A stretch of 64,000 bases of DNA from Photobacterium sp. JCM 19050 (GTDB lineage: Bacteria; Pseudomonadota; Gammaproteobacteria; Enterobacterales; Vibrionaceae). Positions 19,724 through 29,844 of this stretch are shown here, piece by piece. Under the pieces are notes generated by a model that worked only from the letters and a program-made list of their open reading frames with translations, searched no databases and was not told the DNA's origin. Where the stretch lies: contig BAXG01000004.1 in assembly GCA_001310455.1 (NCBI GenBank), forward strand, positions 62,001-126,000. The letters are read 5' to 3'. The translations under genes were made by a program, and so were the position numbers. The first letter of the stretch is position 1; each line of letters begins with the position of its first letter.

Positions 19724-21012
19724 AATGCAGCCTCCGGCTCTGAACGCTGTAAACTGATTGCCCCGCTGTCGTAAAGCGCAGCGACTTCCCTTCGGTTGAC
19801 CTTCCCGTTAGCCTGCCTTGGAATAAGACTGACCTGCTCAAATACGGACGGCATCTGGTAGGCAGCAAGCCTTGCCTGGCACCATGCACGCAGTTCATCA
19901 ATTTCCAGAAACTCACCAGAGCTGAACAGCAGCGCAGCCCTTTCCCCGGCAAACCTGTCACTGCGCCGAATCACAACCGAATCTTCCACACCCGGCATCG
20001 CCATCACCACATCTTCGATATCCTGGGGGTAAACATTGAGCCCGGCGACATTAATGGTGTCATCCAACCGGGCTGCAAACACCAACATGCCATCCGGGTT
20101 GAGACACCCAAGATCACGGGTATGAATGACCCCTTCTTCACTCCGGATAACAACTTCGGCGGTTTCACCATTACCAACCGGTGTTTTCAGTGAAAAATGA
20201 GGCAGCAGGTAGCCAATGTCCGCAGCCTGCTCAACACAAGGGTTTATGGCAATGCAACCGGCCTCGGAGCAGCCGTATTGCTGAAAAAGATGGGTAACTC
20301 TGGATTTAATGGCATTAAACCAGGCCGCTGGGAGAACAGTACCGGATGTCATCACCGCGTGAATGCTTTCCGCAGGCGGCAGCATCATTGCAAGGGTATT
20401 GAGCATCGCCGGTGACGAATACAGCAGCGGCCTTTCAACCGATCTCAGTCTTCTGAGGATATATTTAGGATTGAGGTTATTGATAACAACCGGTGTTTTC
20501 CCGCGTTTCAATGCCACCAGGAAACCGGCTATCAGTCCGTACGAGTGGGTTACCGGGCAGGCAATAACCGGCGTCATCTCTTTCGGTTGAGTAAATGCCG
20601 AGACATAGCTTTCCAGTTCCTTGTCGATACTTTCCCAGCGCCGGGCGATACACTTGGGTTCTCCGGTTGTCCCTGAACTCATCTGGTATAGCTCACCGCC
20701 CGGAACTGTTGGTTTGCCGCCGTTCAGTTCAACAGGCTGCAGGCTGTGGAAAAAGAGGCGGTGACATCCGGCTTTTCTTGCCTGTTTTTCTGCTGCTTCC
20801 CGAGGCATATCCGGGTGAATGGGCAGCACGGAACTTCCTGCATTTTTGAGGAACAGGCACAGTGACAGCCACAAATACGCATCCGGAAGGCACACGGCAT
20901 AGCGGTATTGTTCACACTGTTGGAAAGCAGGTATGGAAGAAAACCTGGCGGCAGCTTCTGCGAAATCCTGCTCGCTGAAGAAATCGTCATTCAGATACAT
21001 CATAGGCATCAC
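19720..21012 (-). CDS. asbC: 3,4-dihydroxybenzoate-AMP ligase AsbC
   Basis: A 430-residue member of the ANL adenylating superfamily. The phosphate-binding loop is YQMSSGTTGEPKCIAR, followed by YGCSEAG, HTRDLG, ARLDDTINVAGLNVYPQDIE and the C-terminal catalytic lysine in RQANGKVNR. It activates 3,4-dihydroxybenzoate with ATP and loads it on the carrier domain encoded just downstream. The frame is intact. The ATG at 21012 overlaps the asbB end by 26 bases; ATG 21000 or 20997 (MYLNDDFF) is a possible later start. Confidence 0.88.
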   Translation of the reverse strand: MMPMMYLNDDFFSEQDFAEAAARFSSIPAFQQCEQYRYAVCLPDAYLWLSLCLFLKNAGSSVLPIHPDMPREAAEKQARKAGCHRLFFHSLQPVELNGGKPTVPGGELYQMSSGTTGEPKCIARRWESIDKELESYVSAFTQPKEMTPVIACPVTHSYGLIAGFLVALKRGKTPVVINNLNPKYILRRLRSVERPLLYSSPAMLNTLAMMLPPAESIHAVMTSGTVLPAAWFNAIKSRVTHLFQQYGCSEAGCIAINPCVEQAADIGYLLPHFSLKTPVGNGETAEVVIRSEEGVIHTRDLGCLNPDGMLVFAARLDDTINVAGLNVYPQDIEDVVMAMPGVEDSVVIRRSDRFAGERAALLFSSGEFLEIDELRAWCQARLAAYQMPSVFEQVSLIPRQANGKVNRREVAALYDSGAISLQRSEPEAAL

Positions 21013-22739
21013 ATTCTTGTTTAATCGAAGAAAACAGAGGGTTGGTCACCAAATGGTGGTATTCGACATGGCTGCCGAAAAACTTCCGGGTGAGCAGTGA
21101 CTCGGTATAAATTTTCCGGTCATCAATGCAGAGCATCGCCTGCCGTTTTTCAAGCTCATGCTCTTTGGCATAGAGACGGAGACAATCCAACACCTTCTGC
21201 CAGAACTGGCACTCCTGAAAGGCGTAACACTGTTCGAGAAGGTGCGAGACTTCTGTCAGGTTGAAAACAAACAGGGTGTCCATCACCAGTTCGCGCAGAA
21301 GCTCCAACGTAGGTTGCTGATAATATTGCCCGGCGTTTTCACCGTGACACACCCACGGCATACCGGACAAATCAGGTACCCGCTCCGGCTCATTAAGAAA
21401 CGCCGGAACGTATTCCAGGCTTTCGTGAAAATCGCGCAGAATAATGCGCTCTGGCCAACCCTCCCGGTGAACCAGAATCATATTCTGACCATGGGCTTCA
21501 ACACCCAGCCCGTGGCAAACCAGCAGGTGCCATATCGGCAGGACAGCAACGTCAATCAGGCGGCTTACCCACGGCTCCAACCCATATTTTGCAACCCAAT
21601 CATCAATAAAGGGCCGGCCATCTTCTTCAACCATCATCAGGCATTGAACGGCACAGCCGACTGCCCATCTTCTATGTACTGAACTGCACTTTCCCGAAAC
21701 AGGTAAGCAAGCTCACCTTTGCTGTCTGCAATGCCACCCGCGTACTCGCCAAGCACCGTCACCGGATAGCGTGAAGAAAACAAAGGATCGGAGTCGACGA
21801 CACTTTTAAGCCATTGGGAAATCAACGGCGCAGGACAGACAGAAACCGGCTCAATTACCCGCTTCGACGAAGTATTCACCATGCTCATCGACAGCTTAAT
21901 ATTGCTTTCGCCGGGTTATCCCTGTTAAACAGCGTCCGAACGGATTGGGTCGCCATATATCTGTCACCGGCACTTCCCAGGAAATAGGTATCCACCGGAT
22001 CGTAGCGGCAGCCCAACTCTCCGTTACGGAACTTGACCCACTGCCACGGGTGGAGGGGTAACAGGCCATGGGTTTTAAGGCTTCCCCCCTGACCATGAAG
22101 CCGGTTTAACAGCATGTCCCATTCCCGCCTGCTGCCATCTTTACCGTACAGTTCGGCGCGCCAAAATTTTTCATCATCAACAGGCAGCGACTGGTGCATT
22201 CGATCCCGCGGGACAGCCACCCATACCAATTGGAAGGCATTGCCCGCTTCTGGCCCATATTGATGGTGGTCTTCTTCACTGAAGCCGGTTCGGGATTTGA
22301 ACGATGGATGATAGGGGTGCCCTTCATCCATCGCTGAATCCAGCTCAGCGAACCCCATACTGCGCCGGTGGTCACGTCGCGCAATGTTTGCCAGATTCCA
22401 GTGACAAAGCCGGATAGTCTGGCTGAGCTCTTCCGACAGCTGACGACGAATTCCTGACATCGCCGGCAAATCGGCAATGAGTGTCAGCAAACTCGCAGGA
22501 TGCCAGTTTCCCTCACCCGTCGAGAACTCAACACTTCCCGGCACAATGCGGATGCGATCAAAGGCTCCCACCTTCGCCCGGCAACGGTATTTGCGGTCCT
22601 GCATTGCCCATTCAAACCCGTGGAAACCGGCGCTATCAATGCGCTTTGCATCAATGCATCGCTCGAACAGCAAGGCTTCAACCAGTTGGCGAATAACCCG
22701 GGTTTGAGGGCCATGCTGCAAGTCATCAGGCAACGGCAA
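20987..22739 (-). CDS. asbB: NIS siderophore synthetase AsbB (frameshifted)
   Basis: An IucA/IucC-type NRPS-independent siderophore synthetase, about 584 residues after repair (about 600 is usual). TGFSEEDHHQYGPEAG and KTHGLLPLHPWQW are the N-lobe ATP and citrate blocks; LLVCHGLGVEAHGQNMILV and RIILRDFHESLEY the C-lobe blocks. It condenses citrate or a citryl intermediate with the polyamine amine. Missing A near 21904 (restoring AKANIKLSMSMVN) and missing C near 21641 (restoring NALMMVEEDG) break it into three. The start is uncertain: a coupled ATG at about 22726 with a further missing G near 22700 would be more natural than TTG 22739. Confidence 0.82.
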
Positions 22740-24523
22740 AATCTACCTCCTCAACCATGGAATCTGGCTTTCGCATTACTGTCAGCGGATTCACCAGTTG
22801 GGTATAAATTGCCTGTTCATTTTCAGCTTCAAGCTCATCCACGTCGTAAAGCCGGGTGAGCAGGTTGCCTTTTGCCGGGATGGTTTTTCTGGTCAGCAAG
22901 GCGTTGACCAGATCTTTTCCTGCACCGCTTAGCTGTGACCCCAATGCCTCCAGATAGTCCCGAAGCAGGTTGACCAGTTCAGGTTCCTCTATTAATCCGT
23001 CGCTTCCCATCCGGCTGATCACTGAACAAACCTGGTTCACCACAAGGTAATAAGAAAACCTGTCCCGGATTTCGGCATCATCATAATAGAGCGATACGAT
23101 ACCTTCCGCTTCCGGGGCCAACTGAGATAACGAATGTTTGTATCGCTCGGAGAGATAAAAGCCCTGGTTGTCCCGGTAGTAATATGCCGACGGATAACCC
23201 TCGCTGATATCAAGCACACTGTTTTGCTGATGCGCTTCAAGGGCAATTCCGTGCTGGTCATAAAGCGTAATCAAAGGCTTGAGCGAGCAGTCAAGATAGC
23301 GCCTGAACCAAGTTCGGCAGACTTCGTCAACCGGCAACAGGGTTTCGTCCTTGAGGTTCAGTATGACGTGGGCAAGACGCGACACCCGGTTGCCAAACGG
23401 CTCGGCTGTCAGAGAGGCAATGGTAACGATGCCCAGGTCTTTTCCTTCCATGAAAGGGTTGTCCCTGAAAATGACCTCAAATCCGCTCTCTTTACGTCCG
23501 GGGATGTTGACCGTGATATAAGCCGGATCATGAATCATCCGGAAATACGGATGCGCGTCAGAAAACCGGTTTTCGCCATCAACTTATCCATCATGACACC
23601 CGCTTCCAGTTCATGACGGCGGTTGCGACGCACTGAATTGGTAATGCGGACAGGGATAGAAAACTTCACCATCCACGGACATTCCTGGTTGTATAGCGTC
23701 CGGACAGAAGATGTCGGGGTAAAGACTCGGCCCATCGGGCAAGATAAGTCAGTTTGCCCTGATCAATCAGGTCTGATATCACCGGGTCCAGCATCAGTGC
23801 CTGGGCCTGGAGAGGATGCATAGGAATTAAAGTGGAATGCTCGGTAACAACCGATTCAGAGCTGTTTCCTAGCAACGAAGAGATAATCTCGCCAACGTGG
23901 GTTCGGGAGGCGTTCTGGCAAACAATCTCATGGTTTGCACTGAAATAGTGGAGCTGAAACGTCCCGGCCAATTCTGGCGCGTAACTCGCCTGTTGCCATT
24001 CGGCCATTCCCTGACGACTCTTGGGTGTTGGATGCAACCAGTGCCCGAATAAACAAGCCTGTTCCCCGTCAATAAAACGGTGCCCATCGCTGCTTTCGTC
24101 TTTGCGCACTCTCAGGTAGTCGGCCATCAGCTTGTAACTGTCAGTCAGCCTGTAAAGCAATTCCAGCTCTCTGGTGCGTAACAGTTCGGTCGGGCCCTCG
24201 CAGTAACTTCGGTAGATTTCCTGTACCAACATCAGCAGCACAGCAAAAGGCTCTTTCTCCTGCCAGGTTGTCTCATGTAATTGGCGAACCCAGCATCGGT
24301 TAAACCGGTGGCAGCCGGTCAGGGAGAAATAATCGACACCAACACGCAGTTTTGCCCTGACTGAAAGAAGTGAAAACTCAACACAGTCCGTGGATGCGCT
24401 CTTTCCCAGCCGGGTTCTGAACGCGTGCCTGCACTCCACACCGGGGTCAACTTCCCTCAGGTAACAGTTCATGAAGGCACGGAAAGAGGCTTGCTCCGCA
24501 ATAAGCCTCGATGAATCAGTCAT
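22726..24523 (-). CDS. asbA: NIS siderophore synthetase AsbA (frameshifted)
   Basis: First gene of the operon and a second IucA/IucC-type synthetase, about 599 residues after repair (Bacillus AsbA is about 600). STLIPMHPLQAQ and, after repair, SSVRTLYNQECPWMVKFSIP mark the N-lobe; DQHGIALEAHQQNSVLD is the C-lobe signature. AsbA performs the first citrate-spermidine condensation. Missing bases near 23738 (restoring LGPMGRVFTPTSSVRT) and near 23551 (restoring TRHPYFRMIHDPAYITV) split it in three. The start ATG at 24523 follows GAGGTGCAAG. Transcribed divergently from the MATE gene across a shared Fur-box region. Confidence 0.85.
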
Positions 24524-24598
24524 CTTGCACCTCGTTAATCAAACATGGCACTTTACTTTGTGCAAAATCCCATTAAGTTATTGCTCAACAATCTGCAT

Positions 24599-24617
24599 GA
24601 TATTAATTCTCATTACC
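24599..24617. promoter_or_regulatory. Fur-box-like site between asbA and the MATE gene
   Basis: GATATTAATTCTCATTACC matches the 19-base Fur consensus at about 14 positions and lies in the 107-base divergent intergenic region, so one repressor site could control both biosynthesis and export. Confidence 0.65.
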
Positions 24618-24630
24618 ATTGGAGTTACAT

Positions 24631-26005
24631 TTGTTACAGGACGACACGGCAACCCGAACGGAAAACAACCCACTGGTATCACACCCGGTGATCCCGCAGT
24701 TTCTCCGGTTCGCCGCTCATGCGCTCACAAGCCTTTTGGCAATCACAACAGCCTCGCTCGTTGACGGTTTTTTCGTAGGAAATTTTGTCGGAGCTGATGC
24801 GCTGGCATCGGTGACGCTGCTGATTCCCGGCCTGACACTGATGTTTGCTGTCGCGTTAACGTTGGCTATTGGCGGGGCTGTAAAAACGGGGCACTGGCTC
24901 GGTGGCGGACAAAATGCGGACGCTGCCCGGCTGTTTTCTTTTTCCGTGGTATCCATTATAGCGTTTTCCTGTGCGGTGGGCGTCGCGGTTACAATCTGGG
25001 AGGAAGGGCTCTACAGTCTGCTCGGAGCGCCGGAATCATTGTGGCCGTTAATGCGTGAATACGTAGGCGTGATGAGGGTAGCGATGGTCATACAGCTCAC
25101 AACCTTGGTGATCTACTACTTCATAAGAGCCGACAATCACCCTCAGATTGGCACTCAAGCCCTGCTTCTCGGAGCGGCATTCAATATCGCACTCAATGCC
25201 TTATTTGTCGGATGGCTGGGTTGGGGCATTGCCGGGGCAGCCTGGGCAACGCTGTTCGCCCAATGTATCCAGTTGGCAGTTATCAGCCGGTATTTCAGCA
25301 GACCTAACAGAAACTTGCACTGGCGGTTCGACCGCATTCCCTTCAACCACCTTGGTGCTGCTATGAAAATGGGTTGTCTGAGGGCATTAACGAATTATCT
25401 GTTGGAATTGTTATTGGCGTAGTGAACTGGCTGATGCTGAAAACCGCAGGAGCGGCGGGGGTTGCCGCATTTTCTGTGGTTAACTTCTTACTGTTTACTG
25501 CCTCCATGACGTTTTACGGCATCATCGATGCGGTGCACCCTTTGGTCAGCCATAATACCGGTGCAGGAAGGTTCGACCGGGTCAGAACGGTAGTTATCAC
25601 CGCTTTGATTACTCTCGGGATTTTAGCGACCGTTATGACCTGTGCTACCTGGATATTCGCCGATCGCATCCCGGCCATTTTCCTTGGCCAAGCGACGAAA
25701 ATGCAAAGAGGATTGCAGCAGGCTATCTCTCTTTTATCTGGCCGGTATTTTTACTCTCCGCGCTGAACATGCTTATTTCATCGGTACTGACCGCAACGGA
25801 CTATCCCAAGCCTTCTGCGGCCATCGCATTTGCCCGGGGAATTGTCTTTCCAGTTTCACTGCTGCTGATTCTTGGGTTTTATGTACCGGGAATCCCAGTG
25901 CTCGCAGCACTCCCGATTGCAGAGTTTTTCACCTTTATACTGGCAGCCGGGTTGGCAATGAAGACGATATACCCAAACCACCTCAAGGTGCGTGATTCAG
26001 AGTGA
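24631..26005 (+). CDS. MATE-family efflux transporter, candidate petrobactin exporter (frameshifted)
   Basis: A 12-helix membrane protein of about 458 residues after repair. SLVDGFFVGNFVGADALAS is the helix-1 block of MATE transporters (the DinF/MepA branch), and SMTFYGIIDAVHPLVSHNTGAG the equivalent block of the second half. A T missing near 25374 and an A missing near 25690 split it in three; repair gives MGLSEGINELSVGI and LGQSDENAKRIAAG. GGAG precedes a TTG at 24631. Its last residues, IYPNHLKVRDSE, are encoded by the left end of the dispersed repeat, so the original C-terminus was replaced. Divergence from asbA suggests siderophore export; other drug substrates are possible. Confidence 0.78.
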
Positions 26006-26084
26006 TTTCAGTACGTTCAATTCAAGGAAAATACCTGAAGGAATGTCTGTTCCCTTTCAAAGGTATTTTATACAGAAGTGGACT
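25968..26084 (+). repeat. half copy of dispersed MITE-like repeat, overlapping the MATE gene end
   Basis: It begins TATACCCAAACCACCTCAAG and matches the left part of the full copy at 60467-60721 up to ACAGAAGTGGACT. It includes CTGTTCCCTTTCAAAGGTAT, absent in part from the full copy. The element supplies the final codons and stop of the MATE gene. Confidence 0.8.
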
Positions 26085-26125
26085 GTGACGCCTCCTGGAA
26101 TACAAGAGGCGTCATCAGGTAATGA

Positions 26126-26577
26126 TCAGATTTTCAGGAAGTAGTGATAAAACGCGTCATCCTTTTGGTATCCCAGGGACTCGTATACAGCCTGGCTCCG
26201 GCGTTCTCTTTCTGGGTGGAAAGTGCCAACCCCTTGGCAAAGGTTTGGCCGGCATGTTGTTTAGCTGCATTCATCAGCGCCTTGCCAATTCCCTGTCCCC
26301 GGGCATCTTCTGTTACAAAGAGATCGTTGAGAATCCATATTCTGCGTGCTGAGACAGATGAAAAAGACGGATAGAGTTGGGTGAATCCGACCGCTTTTCC
26401 CTCCGCATTCTTCGCCAGAAAAATAACAGATTCGTTGTTTGCAACCCTGACAGTTAAAAACTCCTTTGCCAGGGCAATGTCACTATCCTGACCATAAAAC
26501 TGCCGGTATGCATCAAAAAGCGGAATAACTGCATCGAGCCCGACAGCCCAATTTTCTCCACTTTTACTTCCATTCAC
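26126..26577 (-). CDS. GNAT-family N-acetyltransferase (C-terminal frameshift)
   Basis: A 150-residue acetyltransferase after repair. VTEDARGQGIGKALMNAA is motif A, with the R/Q-x-x-G-x-G/A acetyl-CoA pyrophosphate loop. As read, the frame ends at 26134 with a scrambled tail; one missing C near 26192 restores NAGAQAVYESLGYQKDDAFY and an end at 26126, the standard motif B and C-terminal strand. Acts on a small molecule or protein amine in the cytoplasm; substrate unknown. Convergent with the MATE gene, so not obviously part of the siderophore system. Confidence 0.8.
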
Positions 26578-26800
26578 TCAACTCCTTCGAATCAGAAAAA
26601 CACAGACTTTTCACCCTTCAAGCTAACTCAACTTTCGTATTTCAGCCAATGCAAAAGGTTATACCCAACTCAGACAATTTATACCGATATTGCACGAAGT
26701 ATCATATGAATAGATCACACACTAAAACACCGCTTTTGTGTTTGTAGAACATAAATTCATACACTCATCTTTCTACTTCAAAAACAAGGATGTCAGTTGG

Positions 26801-27607
26801 ATGAAAAACATCATTACCGTTGCGCTTACCGCTACGCTGCTTGCCGGATGCGGCCAAACAACACTGCTACGCCCCAAAGAGGTCACCCCAAACTTGGTAA
26901 ACTCTGGCGATGTCTGCAGTGACAATGAAAAAGGAATTACCGCAACCATTGCTCCATTTCTGATAGAGCAAGCAGCAAAGCTGTTTGTGAAAGAAATATC
27001 TAAACAACTTAAAGAAGAAATCGAAAAGAAGGTTTCCGTCTATCAGGGATCGGAGACATTTACCTGCAATATTAAAGACGGTGCTTCAAATAGCCCTCTC
27101 TATTTCACGTTTAAAGCGAAAAACGATACCGAATCTGATCCGGTGACGATACCGGTGAACTTTAACACTACAGATGCTTATACCTACAAACTCACTTTTG
27201 ACCCCAAAAAAGTCAAACATAATTGGGCCCATTTATCCGGTAACGATGAATTTGACGGCAGTGTCGTACTGACCATGAAATGGGTAACGTACGCCCGCAA
27301 TGGAGAAACTACTCTTCAGCAGGTTGTGTTCAATGACACTGTCGCTGCGCTCAAAATTCGCGATGGCAAGTTAGAAGATGCCACCAAGGCAAAACCACGC
27401 ACGCTCACCGGACTTCGCCCGGCAAAAAGCCAACCGGACAGCAATTCGTACAAGCAACGCCACGTTGTGACCTGGTCAATGACCCTGCTGGACGAATCAC
27501 TCTCTTCCCAGGCCCTGCGCAAGCTACACGAAACACTCGACAGCAAAAAAGACAAGCTGACGTCTGAAGTTGAAGACGAGCTAAAAGACGTGTTTGACGT
27601 TGAATAA
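26801..27607 (+). CDS. lipoprotein of unknown function
   Basis: A 268-residue protein with a lipoprotein signal MKNIITVALTATLLAGC, the lipobox being LAGC with cysteine at residue 17. The rest is hydrophilic and lysine-rich, with an amphipathic helix IEQAAKLFVKEISKQLKEEIEKK near residue 55 (given here in part) and a beta-rich middle. I do not recognise the family. ATG 26801 directly starts the signal peptide, so I prefer it to 26738. It is followed 18 bases later by a second lipoprotein gene, and the two probably act together in the envelope. Confidence 0.75.
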   Translation: MKNIITVALTATLLAGCGQTTLLRPKEVTPNLVNSGDVCSDNEKGITATIAPFLIEQAAKLFVKEISKQLKEEIEKKVSVYQGSETFTCNIKDGASNSPLYFTFKAKNDTESDPVTIPVNFNTTDAYTYKLTFDPKKVKHNWAHLSGNDEFDGSVVLTMKWVTYARNGETTLQQVVFNDTVAALKIRDGKLEDATKAKPRTLTGLRPAKSQPDSNSYKQRHVVTWSMTLLDESLSSQALRKLHETLDSKKDKLTSEVEDELKDVFDVE

Positions 27608-27625
27608 CTTTACAGGGACAAAACA

Positions 27626-28648
27626 ATGAAAAAGTTGATTGTGTTGTGTTGTTTAGCGCTGACAGCCTGCACCAGCCCCTATTCTCCGATCAAGGAAGCG
27701 TACCTTGGCGACAAGCCAATCGCAGGGGTTTACCAGCCGGGTTCGACGGCATCAGTATTTATGATTCACGGAATGTGTCCGCACAGCAAGAGTTGGGCAG
27801 ATGGTTTTGTTACTGATCTGGCTGATAAGCTCGATTTGGAGCAAATAAAGGCCGAAGCGGCTCCTCTGGCGTTTACCGTTAAAAGCGACAAAAACGGCTC
27901 GCCTGAACGACACTTCTTCCTGAAAGAGTACTCCCTTACCCGCGACGGATACCTTTTGAACATATACAGCTTCAATTATGCGTACTTCAACAATGTGCGT
28001 TCACTGGGTAACCTTTACGACGATTTCCGCAAAGCGAAAATTAATGGTTCAGTAAAGGATGATCTGGTCAGTGGCTGTCTTTCAGATGTCACGACCTACG
28101 GCGGCCCCCGGGGACAAGATATACGCAATACTCTTCTCGATGCCCTTGCTTACGTGGAAAAGGAAGATGCGAAACAACCAGTAACACCGAATAAGTTCTT
28201 TATCTCGGAAAGCCTTGGCAGCAAAATCCTGCGTGATGCGCTGGTTTGCGACGAGGTTAAATCAGCCCGTAAAACAGTATCGAATGCGCTTGCGAATACG
28301 CAAACCATATTTATGGCGTCAAACCAGTTGCCGCTGCTTAATGCGGTCAACTCATGCGTCACAAACCCTACGGCAACCTTCGCTGATGCCGTTAAGACGT
28401 TGTCTGACAGAGGGCAGCTCCGTCCATCATTCCATGTGGTGTCATTCTCAGACCCTAATGACCTGTTGAGCTACCACATTGATACTGATGACTATGCGGA
28501 TAAAGGCGTATCCAGCGTCAGTATTCCGGTCAGTAATGCCAATACCTGGTTTGGTATTTTCGCTGAACCCTACAAATCCCACACCGGGTATCTTAAGAAC
28601 GAAGATGTGCTCGACATCATTGCCTGCGGGACTGAGGGTTGCCTGTAA
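27626..28648 (+). CDS. lipoprotein with alpha/beta-hydrolase-like features
   Basis: A 340-residue protein with a lipoprotein signal MKKLIVLCCLALTACTS (lipobox LTAC). SVFMIHGMCPHSKSWADGF resembles the oxyanion-strand block of alpha/beta hydrolases, KFFISESLGSKILRDAL a nucleophile elbow with Ser in SESLG, and SFSDPNDLLSYH and KSHTGYL could supply the acid and histidine. A lipase- or esterase-like role in the envelope is an inference. It lies in an apparent operon with the preceding lipoprotein and the following HEAT-like protein gene. Confidence 0.72.
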   Translation: MKKLIVLCCLALTACTSPYSPIKEAYLGDKPIAGVYQPGSTASVFMIHGMCPHSKSWADGFVTDLADKLDLEQIKAEAAPLAFTVKSDKNGSPERHFFLKEYSLTRDGYLLNIYSFNYAYFNNVRSLGNLYDDFRKAKINGSVKDDLVSGCLSDVTTYGGPRGQDIRNTLLDALAYVEKEDAKQPVTPNKFFISESLGSKILRDALVCDEVKSARKTVSNALANTQTIFMASNQLPLLNAVNSCVTNPTATFADAVKTLSDRGQLRPSFHVVSFSDPNDLLSYHIDTDDYADKGVSSVSIPVSNANTWFGIFAEPYKSHTGYLKNEDVLDIIACGTEGCL

Positions 28649-28666
28649 CCCTGTTACCACTCTACT

Positions 28667-28684
28667 CTGCCCCTATAGGGGCAG
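28667..28684 (+). terminator. hairpin after the hydrolase-like lipoprotein gene
   Basis: CTGCCCC and AGGGGCAG pair across a short loop 18 bases after the stop. There is no T-run, so it could also be an mRNA-stabilising hairpin. Confidence 0.45.
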
Positions 28685-28699
28685 ATTGGATCTGTAATT

Positions 28700-29209
28700 A
28701 TGGCAACACTGGAAACTCAGCTAACGAATTGGGACGGAAAGAGCAAAGAGGATATTCAGCAGATTTACGACCAATTTGCTGGCAACCCAAACCTGTTCCC
28801 CGAGCTTGTGGGCTTGCTTGCCAATCCCTTTTGTGAGCGCGGTGCATCCTGGTTGCTGAAACGTCATTTAGAAGCAGATTTTCAATTATCTCCATGTGAC
28901 ACCGTAACATGCCTTCAGCAATTACCCCAACTACAACACTGGGAGTCCAGGTTACACCTTCTGCAAAGCCTTAATCGCCTGACCCTGCCAAAATCGGAAA
29001 AGCGTGCATTGGAGATATTCATACGCAAAGGGTTCTCTGACACCAACAAGTTTGTCCGCGCTTGGTCTTACGACGGTTTTTACCAACTTGCCAAACAGTT
29101 TCCGGAATACCAACAGGAAGTGTTGGCACTTTTGGATATGGCAATGAAAGACGAACCGGCTTCTGTGAAAGCCAGAATCAGGAACATTCTCAAGCTGGGT
29201 TTTGATTAA
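28700..29209 (+). CDS. helical, HEAT-repeat-like protein of unknown function
   Basis: A 169-residue soluble protein made of predicted paired helices (LFPELVGLLANPFCERGASW, NKFVRAWSYDGFYQLAKQF, VKARIRNILKLGFD), a pattern similar to HEAT or armadillo-like repeats that mediate protein contacts. No signal peptide or catalytic motif is visible. It follows the two lipoprotein genes at short distance and may be co-transcribed. Function unknown. Confidence 0.7.
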   Translation: MATLETQLTNWDGKSKEDIQQIYDQFAGNPNLFPELVGLLANPFCERGASWLLKRHLEADFQLSPCDTVTCLQQLPQLQHWESRLHLLQSLNRLTLPKSEKRALEIFIRKGFSDTNKFVRAWSYDGFYQLAKQFPEYQQEVLALLDMAMKDEPASVKARIRNILKLGFD

Positions 29210-29844
29210 TAGAGTCTGCGTACTCGACAAGTGAATAGATGTATTCCGTATGCCACAATAACAGAATTCAAGCAGAAATCTGACTGCCAAAATTCGCATA
29301 TATATTACACCCAACCCAAAAGGAAAATATCAGTTACTGGCTATTTCGAAACACAATATATTGGATGCATATTTCACTTTTTTATTGTTAAACAGTTAGT
29401 CAATTTTAAAAAAAACCAATTCACCTCTCTTTATCACATTTATATTACAACAATTGTAATACTAATCATGGATATAGATGGTTGCTCTCTCGCCATGCGA
29501 CATCACTGACAAGTTCGTTCAGTTAGTCTCATCTATACAGTAAGTTAAGAAAAACGTCTCGTTGTCACACATCATATCCATGCAATATTTTCCCAATTTA
29601 AATCAGTTTAACCCCTCAGTGAAAAATTAAATACAATTGCTTTCATATTTTTAAATGAACAATATAAAAAATATTAATACCGTGTAGTGAGAGCCCCTTT
29701 TAAAGCCAGCTATAAAACCAAAATATCTTTTTTTTGAAACACCGTTACTGAATCTTTGTATTAATACTTAGCCGGTGGGGTTACAGGCTGAAGGATTCTG
29801 ACGGAGCAAGACTAAAAATTCTTTATCTCAGAAAATGCCCGCTC
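29210..29844. other. AT-rich intergenic region, 635 bp
   Basis: No convincing gene: the open frame at 29231-29509 lacks a ribosome-binding site and any recognisable composition. Near the right end, TGTATTAATACTTAG at 29757-29771 resembles the palindrome shared by the sugar-island promoters (11 of 15 positions) and could be an operator for the oxygenase gene that follows. Confidence 0.5.

Noticed and set aside
17525..24523. Aerobactin-type operon
   Set aside because: Two IucA/IucC-type synthetases are present, but there is no lysine monooxygenase or acetyltransferase in the operon; the AMP ligase, carrier domain and AsbF-type dehydratase point to petrobactin.
29231..29509. A 92-residue frame in the AT-rich intergenic region
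   Set aside because: No ribosome-binding site, random-looking composition and no neighbouring context; not supported as a gene.
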